Of a stretch of 42,515 nt of DNA, positions 1-6,105 are shown in pieces. Position 1 is the stretch's first letter. Each line of letters begins with the position of its first letter. Both the position numbers and the translations under genes were made by a program. Under the pieces are notes generated by a model, which worked only from the letters and a program-made list of their open reading frames with translations, searched no databases and was not told where the DNA came from. The stretch is from the NCBI GenBank assembly GCA_016219275.1, contig JACRBM010000073.1, positions 1 to 42,515 on the forward strand, read 5' to 3'. The DNA comes from Chloroflexota bacterium. GTDB taxonomy: Bacteria > Chloroflexota > Anaerolineae > UBA4142.

Positions 1-6
1 ACTCAC

Positions 7-122
7 TTTTTGTCATTCTGAGGAGCGGCTCTTGAAAACACGCAACCAAGTGAATTCAAACAAGCGACGAAGAATCTCGCCAGTTGCTTGAGCGATCCTT
101 CGCTTCGCTCAGGATGACAAAG
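7..122. repeat. MITE-like element with imperfect terminal inverted repeats
   Basis: The left end (TTTTGTCATTCTGAG) and the right end (CTCAGGATGACAAAG) are near-perfect inverted copies. They bound about 115 bp with no gene. Near the right end, GATCCTTCGCTTCGCTCAGG follows the pattern of a non-autonomous repeat often seen in intergenic DNA of unrelated bacteria; that recognition is from memory. The element abuts the 5' end of the ABC binding-protein gene and supplies its only start codons. No target-site duplication is visible. Confidence 0.7.
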
Positions 123-1361
123 CGAGTTTTGCGCTTTTGCCTTTTTTGGCACGCGATGAGCGGTAGTCGCGGCGATGTGATCAAAGCGTTTGCAGAAGAT
201 TTCAACAAGACCAACAAGCATGGGATTACCGTCAAGCCCGAATTCACCGGCTCGTATGCCGAGACGGTCACTAAAGCGCTCGCGGCATACAAGACCGGTA
301 AGCCGCCGCACATTGTGCAAGTGTACGAAGTCGGCACGCAAACGATGCGCGATTCCAAAGCGATTATCCCGATCCACACGCTCAATCGCGGCGATGTAGA
401 TTTCGGCGATGTCGTTCAACCGATCGTCAAGTACTATAGCGTCGGCGGTCAAGTCGTCTGCATGCCGTTCAACAGTTCGACGGCGATGTTGTACTACAAC
501 AAAGACATCTTTAAGAAAGCCGGACTGGATCCGAACAAACCACCCACGACCTTTGATGAAGTGTACGACTACGGAAAGAAAATCGTGACGAGCGGCTCGG
601 CAAAGGGCGGTATTTCGTTCGGTTGGCCCGCGTGGATTTTTGAACAGATGTACGGCACGCACAATCAGTTGTTTGCGAACCAAGACAATGGACGAAGCGG
701 TCTCGCGAACGAGGTTTATATCAACAACGCGTTCGGCGTCAAGGTGCTGACGGAATGGCAAAAGTGGTCGAAGGACAAGGTGCTCGTGTACGGCGGTCGC
801 GAGTACGATGCGAACGCGCCGTTCCTCGCCGGCGAGTTTGCGATGCTCGTCCAATCCACGTCGAGTCTCGGCGGCATTCAAAACAGCGCCAAGGGCAAGT
901 TTGAAATCGGCACGACATTCTTGCCGCGAATGCCCGGTTATCCAACTGGCAACACTGTCGTCGGCGGTGGTTGTCTGTGGGTGATGAAAGGTCGTTCCGA
1001 TGCCGAAAACCTCGCGGCGTGGGAATTTCTCAAGCATGTCAACAAACTGGACAACCAGATCACCTGGCACAAAAAGACCGGCTATTTCCCGGCTACGAAC
1101 GTGGCGGTGCAATCGCTGATGAATGAGGGTTGGTTCGCCAAAGAACCAAACTATCTGACCGCGTTCATGGAAATTCTGGTCGGCGTGGACACACCCGCCG
1201 GGCGCGGTGTTCTGCTCGGTAACTTTGTCGAGATTCGCGATGTCGTCGGCGCGGCAATCGAAGAAGCGGTTGTGAATATGAAAGACCCCAAGACCGTTCT
1301 CGACGCGGCGCAAAGCAAGACGAATCAAGTTCTCAAAGATTACGCCGAAGTCAACAAGTAG
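114..1361 (+). CDS. ABC transporter substrate-binding protein, family 1 (UgpB-like), N-terminus truncated by a repeat
   Basis: This is the solute-binding subunit of an ABC importer for a sugar or glycerol-3-phosphate-like compound; it should sit outside the membrane and deliver ligand to the two permeases encoded next. Family-like sequence begins at FWHAMSGSRG and runs through the GSYAETVTKALAAYKTGKPP and MPFNSSTAMLYYNKD blocks to the C-terminus, matching a UgpB-type mature protein. What is missing is the signal peptide or lipobox: upstream of FWHAMSG the frame runs into the MITE-like repeat. The ATG at 114 and the TTG at 84 both lie inside that repeat and neither has a Shine-Dalgarno sequence, so the start is unreliable. 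Without a leader the protein would stay in the cytoplasm. The gene is either broken by the repeat or misjoined in assembly. The substrate is not determined by sequence. Confidence 0.85.
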   Translation: MTKRVLRFCLFWHAMSGSRGDVIKAFAEDFNKTNKHGITVKPEFTGSYAETVTKALAAYKTGKPPHIVQVYEVGTQTMRDSKAIIPIHTLNRGDVDFGDVVQPIVKYYSVGGQVVCMPFNSSTAMLYYNKDIFKKAGLDPNKPPTTFDEVYDYGKKIVTSGSAKGGISFGWPAWIFEQMYGTHNQLFANQDNGRSGLANEVYINNAFGVKVLTEWQKWSKDKVLVYGGREYDANAPFLAGEFAMLVQSTSSLGGIQNSAKGKFEIGTTFLPRMPGYPTGNTVVGGGCLWVMKGRSDAENLAAWEFLKHVNKLDNQITWHKKTGYFPATNVAVQSLMNEGWFAKEPNYLTAFMEILVGVDTPAGRGVLLGNFVEIRDVVGAAIEEAVVNMKDPKTVLDAAQSKTNQVLKDYAEVNK

Positions 1362-1367
1362 TCCAAT

Positions 1368-1430
1368 AGTGCGATAGTTATCTAGTGCGATAGTTGGGTG
1401 ACAACTATCGCACTAGCCCACTATCGCACC
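1368..1430. repeat. Cluster of AGTGCGATAGTT direct and inverted copies forming a hairpin
   Basis: AGTGCGATAGTT occurs at 1368-1379 and 1384-1395, and its inverse AACTATCGCACT at 1403-1414, with a partial inverse at 1418-1429. CTAGTGCGATAGTT (1382-1395) and AACTATCGCACTAG (1403-1416) make a perfect 14-bp stem with a 7-nt loop. It lies between the binding-protein and permease genes and has no T-run, so it could set relative mRNA levels (stabiliser or processing site) rather than terminate. Confidence 0.7.
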
Positions 1431-1443
1431 ATCGAACTAAACT

Positions 1444-2325
1444 ATGCAAACGCGTTTCCCCAACAAAATTCTCCCCTATCTATTGCTCTCGCCGAGCGTG
1501 ATTGTCGTGCTCATCTTTTTCGTCGTGCCGAGCGCGCAGAGCATTTACGCCAGTTTCTTTCGCAGTAACATTTCCGGCACGCGCCAGATTTTTGTCGGCT
1601 TGCGGAACTTTGAGCAGTTGTTCACGACGAGCGAGTACCTGAATTCCTTGCAGGTCACGTTGCTCTTTGCGCTTTTTGTCGTCGTCGTGGGCTTGTCGCT
1701 CAGTCTGTTCATCGCGATGGTCGCGAATCAACGCCTGCGCGGGTTTACGATTTATCGCACGCTGTTGATTTGGCCCTATGCGCTTTCGCCGAATATCGCC
1801 GGCACGATCTGGGCGTTGATGCTCGAGCCGACGATTGGGATGGCGACGAACGCGATCAACACGCTCGGTCTTCATTTCGATTGGCGCGGTAACGCCACGC
1901 ACGCGTTGTTGTTTATCGCGCTGGCGGCGACCTGGAAGATGCTGGGTTACAACATCATCTTTTTCCTCGCCGGGATTCAGGGCTTGCCGACTGAAATTCT
2001 CGAAGCCGGTTCGGTAGACGGCGCGAATGCCTGGACGAAATTCTGGAAGATTACGTTTCCGTTACTCTCGCCCACCACATTTTTCCTGTTGATCATGAAC
2101 ACGCTCTATGCGTTCTTTGAAGGGTTCGGCTTGATTCACGTCACGACGAACGGCGGACCGGGGTACGCAACCGACTTGCTGGTCTACAAACTGTATCGCG
2201 ACGGATTCATCGCGATGAACACGGGGTTTGCGTCGGCGCAATCGGTGGTGTTGCTCTTTATCGTCGCGTCGTTGACGCTGTTGCAATTCCGCTACGCCGG
2301 ACGGCGCGTATTCTACGGAGCATAA
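1444..2325 (+). CDS. ABC transporter permease, MalF/UgpA type
   Basis: First of two inner-membrane subunits of the importer whose binding protein is encoded just upstream. The 293-residue protein has about six hydrophobic segments, starting with ILPYLLLSPSVIVVLIFFVVP near residue 9. The cytoplasmic EAA loop that docks on the ATPase is visible as EAGSVDGANAWTKFWKITFP. Length and order match UgpA/MalF-type permeases. The next permease starts 4 bp after its stop, so the two are co-translated. No ATP-binding subunit is encoded nearby; many such importers share an ATPase encoded elsewhere. Confidence 0.93.
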   Translation: MQTRFPNKILPYLLLSPSVIVVLIFFVVPSAQSIYASFFRSNISGTRQIFVGLRNFEQLFTTSEYLNSLQVTLLFALFVVVVGLSLSLFIAMVANQRLRGFTIYRTLLIWPYALSPNIAGTIWALMLEPTIGMATNAINTLGLHFDWRGNATHALLFIALAATWKMLGYNIIFFLAGIQGLPTEILEAGSVDGANAWTKFWKITFPLLSPTTFFLLIMNTLYAFFEGFGLIHVTTNGGPGYATDLLVYKLYRDGFIAMNTGFASAQSVVLLFIVASLTLLQFRYAGRRVFYGA

Positions 2326-2329
2326 CGTT

Positions 2330-3157
2330 ATGAGCATCATCCGATTGACTCGCGCCACGCTCGCCCATGCCGTTATGTTAGCGGCGGTCCTGCTGACGCT
2401 GTTCCCGATGCTGTATGCGATTTTGGTAAGCACGCAGACGGCGCAAGAGTACTATCGCTTTCCGCCGAATCTCCTGCCCGGCACGGGCACGCTCCAAAAT
2501 TATCAGATCGCGTTCGACCGTGCGGCGCTGTTGCGGCTCGTGTTCAACACGACCTTTATCTCGCTAGCGGTCGCGGCGGGCAAAATGATCTTGAGCGTAA
2601 CGGCGGGGTTTGCGTTCGTGTATTTCGATTTTCGCGGCAAGATGTTTTTCTTTGGCTTGATCTTTCTCACCCACATGTTGCCGGTGCCCGTCCGCATCGT
2701 GCCGACGTTTCAATTGATGGATCAATTCGGCTGGGTCAACACCTACTGGGCGCTGACGATTCCGTTTTTTGCCAGCGCGACCGGCACGTTGCTCTTTCGC
2801 CAACTGTATATGACGATTCCCCCATCGCTCGCGGACGCCGCGCGCATAGATGGCGCGGGACCGCTACATTTCTTGTGGAGCATCATCATCCCGATTTCGC
2901 GAACGAATTTGATGGCGCTGTTTCTGATCGAGTTCATTTACATGTGGAATCAGTACCTGTGGCCCCTCGTGATTGCGAATGCAGAAACGACGCGCGTGAT
3001 TCAGGTCGGTTTGAAGCAATTGATCGCGACGGATGCGGCAGTGGATTGGAACATTGTGATGGCAGGCACTGTGGTCGCGATGGTTCCGCCGCTCATCGTC
3101 TTGCTGCTGACGCAAAAGAGTCTCGTGACCGGTCTGTCACTCTTTGAAGAAAAGTAA
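2330..3157 (+). CDS. ABC transporter permease, MalG/UgpE type
   Basis: Second membrane subunit of the importer, pairing with the UgpA/MalF-type protein. The 275-residue sequence has an N-terminal membrane helix (AVMLAAVLLTLFPMLYAILV), a YRFPPNLLPGTGTLQNYQ segment typical of MalG/UgpE proteins, and the EAA-type loop DAARIDGAGPLHFLWSIIIP that contacts the ATPase. It ends in a short polar tail. Sugar specificity cannot be read from the permeases. The operon seems to end here: after the stop there is about 180 bp without a convincing gene, then a palindrome and the promoter of the next unit. Confidence 0.93.
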   Translation: MSIIRLTRATLAHAVMLAAVLLTLFPMLYAILVSTQTAQEYYRFPPNLLPGTGTLQNYQIAFDRAALLRLVFNTTFISLAVAAGKMILSVTAGFAFVYFDFRGKMFFFGLIFLTHMLPVPVRIVPTFQLMDQFGWVNTYWALTIPFFASATGTLLFRQLYMTIPPSLADAARIDGAGPLHFLWSIIIPISRTNLMALFLIEFIYMWNQYLWPLVIANAETTRVIQVGLKQLIATDAAVDWNIVMAGTVVAMVPPLIVLLLTQKSLVTGLSLFEEK

Positions 3158-3291
3158 AGGCGCGGCGCGCACACCGTCGTCGTCCTCCCCGGCGTCACGC
3201 GGCGCGAGCATCCGGCGAGCGCGCCGGTCAAGCCGGATTTCGGGTTGGAGCGTGCGCGCGGGGTTTTGGAATTATTGTAGCCGTAGGGAGA

Positions 3292-3325
3292 AACCTTGCA
3301 CAGGTTTGCAAACCTGCGCAAGGTT
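3292..3325. repeat. Palindromic repeat, AACCTTGC...GCAAGGTT family
   Basis: A 34-nt palindrome with arms AACCTTGC/GCAAGGTT around the core AGGTTTGCAAACCT; only one base pair is broken. Relatives are at 4081-4111, 6063-6095 and 20391-20405. It lies just upstream of the -35 of the tandem-HTH gene. Confidence 0.75.
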
Positions 3326-3340
3326 GCCTTGTACCTTGCC

Positions 3341-3369
3341 TTGTTTGCGCGCGACGTTTGTGCTATAAT
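3341..3369 (+). promoter_or_regulatory. Promoter of the tandem-HTH regulator gene
   Basis: TTGTTT (3341-3346), a 17-bp spacer and a perfect TATAAT (3364-3369) preceded by TGC (extended -10). The start codon of the HTH gene lies 30 bp downstream. The palindrome at 3292-3325 ends 15 bp upstream. Confidence 0.7.
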
Positions 3370-3398
3370 CATCCCAGACGACATCCTTGGAGGTCGCG

Positions 3399-4058
3399 GT
3401 GGATTCCGAAGCTCTGCTCGTTCGACGCAAAATCATCGGCGTGTTAATCCGCGCCGCGCGCGAAAAATCGCATCGCACGGTGCAACAGGTCGCGCAACGA
3501 CTCGGCGTCACTGCCGCGCGCGTGCGGCAGTACGAAAACGGCGCGCGCGATGTAACGCTCCCCGAATTGGAATTACTCGCGCTCTTTTTCGAAATGCCCC
3601 TCAGTTATTTTTTGGATGCGTCCTCGCTAGTGCAAGAGGAATCGCCTTTTCCGCCCACGCAAGAAGAAATTCGCAAACGCAAAATCGCGCTCGGCGCGAA
3701 ACTGAAACAGGCGCGGGTTGCCGCCGGCAAATCGAAGGAAGAGTGCGCCGAACTGCTGGGATGCAAACCGGGCACCATCGCGCGCTATGAACGCGGGCTG
3801 GGCGACGTATCGGTGACGTTGCTGGAACTGCTCGCGGAATTTTTGGGCGTCAAGCTGTTTTATTTTGTCGAAGATACTAAAACTGTCGAACGCGGCGGTG
3901 TGCTCGATCTCGAAAAACTGGCGCGCTTGCCGAAAGACGTGCGCGGTTTTGTGCTCGATCCGTCGAACCTCGCATACCTCCGGATGGCGATCAAGTTTGG
4001 CGATTTGCCGACGAACAAACTGAAAGAACTGGGCGAAATTTTGCTCGTGGTGCACTAG
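3399..4058 (+). CDS. Transcriptional regulator with two tandem XRE-type HTH domains
   Basis: A probable DNA-binding regulator of 219 residues. Two helix-turn-helix domains of the Cro/CI (XRE) type are seen in series: roughly residues 9-64 (VQQVAQRLGVTAARVRQYENG) and 90-145 (KEECAELLGCKPGTIARYERG), each followed by a similar LELLA-LF-F-YFL/V segment, which suggests internal duplication. A C-terminal stretch of about 65 residues has no motif I recognise. GTG at 3399 is chosen because GGAGG lies 5 bp upstream; TTG at 3387 would overlap that Shine-Dalgarno. A TPR gene follows across a repeat hairpin, so the two may form one unit. Target genes and ligand are unknown. Confidence 0.85.
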   Translation: MDSEALLVRRKIIGVLIRAAREKSHRTVQQVAQRLGVTAARVRQYENGARDVTLPELELLALFFEMPLSYFLDASSLVQEESPFPPTQEEIRKRKIALGAKLKQARVAAGKSKEECAELLGCKPGTIARYERGLGDVSVTLLELLAEFLGVKLFYFVEDTKTVERGGVLDLEKLARLPKDVRGFVLDPSNLAYLRMAIKFGDLPTNKLKELGEILLVVH

Positions 4059-4083
4059 CGGTTGTTTTAGGAAAATAGTTAAC

Positions 4084-4117
4084 CTTGCGAAGGTGTATTA
4101 ACCTTCGCAAGATTTTT
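4084..4117 (+). terminator. Repeat-derived hairpin with T-run between HTH and TPR genes
   Basis: CTTGCGAAGGT (4084-4094) pairs perfectly with ACCTTCGCAAG (4101-4111), followed by ATTTTT, the form of an intrinsic terminator. The T-run merges directly into the GGAG Shine-Dalgarno of the TPR gene, so the hairpin could also gate read-through or translation. It belongs to the AACCTTGCGAAGGTT repeat family. Confidence 0.6.
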
Positions 4118-4127
4118 GGAGTATGCT

Positions 4128-4649
4128 GTGTCCGCGCAGGCGCTGTACGAACAAGGCAAACAATTGTACGATGCCGGCTCGTTGCACGAGGCGATGGCAG
4201 CGTTTCAACGCGCGCGCGCCGAATTTTTGACAGCGGGCGAATTGGCGCAAGCCGCCACCGTCGGCAACGACCTGGGCGTCGTGTACTACCTCTCCGGTCG
4301 CGGCGCGGAAGCATCGCAAGTCCTCGAAGATACGCTCGCCCAGTTCGAACGTCTGGGCGATGCGCGCGGGCAAGCCAAAGCCGCCGGTAATCTCGCGCAG
4401 GTGTTGAATCACGCGCACGCAACCGAGCAGGCGGAGCGGTATTACAAACGCGCCGCCGACTTGTTTCACCAACTCGATGATCGAATGCTCGAGTACGACA
4501 CGCATCGCGCGTTGAGTCACATGCTGTTGATGACCGGACGTTTTCTCGAATCGCTCGCCGCGTACGATCGCGCGCTAGCGGCAAAGGGTGGCGCGGGTTT
4601 CCTGCGCGCGATCATCCAGATTCCGTTGCGAATCATGGGCGTGCGGTAA
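4128..4649 (+). CDS. Tetratricopeptide-repeat protein
   Basis: A soluble protein of 173 residues made of TPR-type helical hairpins, which usually act as protein-binding scaffolds. Repeats can be traced from about residue 4 (ALYEQGKQLYDAGSLHEAMA), through AATVGNDLGVVYYLSGRGAE and ARGQAKAAGNLAQVLNHAH, to LEYDTHRALSHMLLMTGRFL near residue 125, with the alanine, glycine and tyrosine spacing of the motif. A short basic tail follows. GTG at 4128 is preferred because GGAG is 6 bp upstream; TTG at 4116 lies before that site. It sits behind the tandem-HTH gene and may serve the same pathway. No enzymatic domain is seen. Confidence 0.8.
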   Translation: MSAQALYEQGKQLYDAGSLHEAMAAFQRARAEFLTAGELAQAATVGNDLGVVYYLSGRGAEASQVLEDTLAQFERLGDARGQAKAAGNLAQVLNHAHATEQAERYYKRAADLFHQLDDRMLEYDTHRALSHMLLMTGRFLESLAAYDRALAAKGGAGFLRAIIQIPLRIMGVR

Positions 4650-4659
4650 TCGTGAAATC

Positions 4660-4701
4660 AAGACCCGAAGGGTCGCTTGCGAGCAACCCTTCGGGTCTTT
4701 T
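4660..4701. terminator. Bidirectional terminator between convergent genes
   Basis: AAGACCCGAAGGGT (4660-4673) pairs perfectly over 14 bp with ACCCTTCGGGTCTT (4686-4699), followed by T-rich sequence on the plus strand and flanked by A-rich sequence for the minus strand. It lies between the TPR gene and the oppositely oriented secreted-protein gene. Confidence 0.85.
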
Positions 4702-5970
4702 CTATTTCACCGTGAATTCTACTTTGCGGTCGAGTGTGCCGTTCACGAAAATCTCGACGCGGAATTTGCCGGGGGGCCAACTCCCGGAGGGCTGGAGCGT
4801 GAAATCAATGTTGCGCGTGCCATCGGCGGTCAGTTCGGTTTGATCAATCAGCGTGTTCGGCGGCGCAACGGTTCCAACATCCGTCGCGTACCACATCGCT
4901 TTGACTTTTGTGTTTGCCGACGCGTTTTGAATCGCGACGATCGCGTGGAAGGTGGCGGTTGGATTGAACTCGGTTGTTGGGTTGATCGGATCGCGTGTGT
5001 CCGATCTTGCATCGGTCGCCAGGGTTACACTTTTGACGATGCTAGACGACTTGGGCGCAGGAGTCGGCGCGAGCGGTGCAACCGTGAAATTCACGACGCG
5101 ATCTAGCGCGCCGTTCACAAACACTTCGACGCGATATTTGCCGATGGGCCAAACGGTCGTGGGTTTGAGCGTGAAATCAATATTACGCGTGCCATCCGCC
5201 GTGACATCGGTTTGATCAATCACGGTGTTGGGCGGGGCGGCAGTGCCGACATCGGTCGCGTACCAGACGGTTTTGAACCGGGTATTTGCCGGCGCGTTCT
5301 GGGTCGCGACAATCGCGTGGAAGGTCGCGCTCGGTTGAAATTCGGTCGTCGGGTTGATGGGGTCTTTGGTGTCCGCTTTAGCATCCGTCGCCAGCGTCAC
5401 ACTGCGAACCAACGTGGACGGTTTTGCCGCCGGCGTTGCGGTGACCGCACGTGGTGTTGCTGTTGCGGGTACAGGCGTCGTGGTTGGCGGACGCGGCGTT
5501 GCCGTTGGTGGTACTGGCGTCGGTGTGGGCGCGGTCACGGAAAATTGGAGGGTGCGCTCAGTTTTGCCGTTGAGTTGCACATCCACTTTGTAGCTGCCCG
5601 GCGGCAAACGTCCCGCGTCCGGCTTGAACGTAAAATCAAGATTGCGCGTGCCGTCCGCTTTCAGTTCGAACTCGCCGATCTTGCTATTCGGCGCGCCGGC
5701 GTTCCCAATGTCAATCGCCGTCCACACTACTTTGACCGACGTGTCTTTTGGCGCATCCTTGATCGAAATGACCGCGTGAAAAACGGCTTGGTCGGGCGGA
5801 AACGCGTCGGTGATGCCGACCGGGTCAACGTTGTCGCCCTTGACTTCGCGCGCCATCACGCCGTTCGTGATGCTCGCGGTCGAGAACGAAAATTCGCACG
5901 CGAGCGCGGGCAGCGCGAGAATCGCGAGTAAGATCGCGAACGCGCGAAACGCATACAAACGACGAAACAT
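4702..5970 (-). CDS. Secreted protein with Pro/Thr linker and three Ig-like repeat domains
   Basis: An exported protein of 422 residues. The N-terminus has a basic-hydrophobic signal (MFRRLYAFRAFAILLAILAL) ending in PALAC, which may be a weak lipobox. Three copies of a domain of about 85-100 residues follow; each has a FHAIV/S motif, a WYATDVG or WTAIDIG motif and a TADGTRNIDFTL motif, and ends in a beta strand. This suggests tandem Ig-like beta-sandwich modules. Domains 1 and 2 are separated by a linker of about 45 residues dominated by PT, PTATP and PVPA, like stalks of Chloroflexota surface proteins. The start is fixed by AGGAGG 7 bp upstream of the ATG at 5970. Function is unknown; surface binding or adhesion is a guess from architecture. 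Confidence 0.8.
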   Translation of the reverse strand: MFRRLYAFRAFAILLAILALPALACEFSFSTASITNGVMAREVKGDNVDPVGITDAFPPDQAVFHAVISIKDAPKDTSVKVVWTAIDIGNAGAPNSKIGEFELKADGTRNLDFTFKPDAGRLPPGSYKVDVQLNGKTERTLQFSVTAPTPTPVPPTATPRPPTTTPVPATATPRAVTATPAAKPSTLVRSVTLATDAKADTKDPINPTTEFQPSATFHAIVATQNAPANTRFKTVWYATDVGTAAPPNTVIDQTDVTADGTRNIDFTLKPTTVWPIGKYRVEVFVNGALDRVVNFTVAPLAPTPAPKSSSIVKSVTLATDARSDTRDPINPTTEFNPTATFHAIVAIQNASANTKVKAMWYATDVGTVAPPNTLIDQTELTADGTRNIDFTLQPSGSWPPGKFRVEIFVNGTLDRKVEFTVK

Positions 5971-6055
5971 AGCTTGTCCTCCTGGCAAGTTGGAAACTTG
6001 CGTTTCAATTTTGCGCGCGATTGTAGCGAAAGAGACGCGCGCTGTCAATGGGTGA

Positions 6056-6095
6056 AATAAAAAAACCTTGCGAAGGTTCTCAACCTTCGCAAGGT
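6056..6095 (-). terminator. Terminator of the EF-G2 gene, built from the AACCTTGCGAAGGTT repeat
   Basis: Perfect 15-bp arms (6063-6077 and 6081-6095) around a 3-nt loop. On the minus strand the stem is followed by a run of seven T, the classical intrinsic terminator form, 10 bp after the EF-G2 stop. The arms are the same palindrome family found at 3292, 4081 and 20391. Confidence 0.88.
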
Positions 6096-6105
6096 TGATC
6101 GTGTT

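Noticed and set aside
3-1328. Long open frame on the minus strand opposite the ABC binding-protein gene
   Set aside because: Rich in Arg, His and Val with no family motif; it mirrors the codon bias of the real gene on the plus strand, which has clear UgpB-like sequence.
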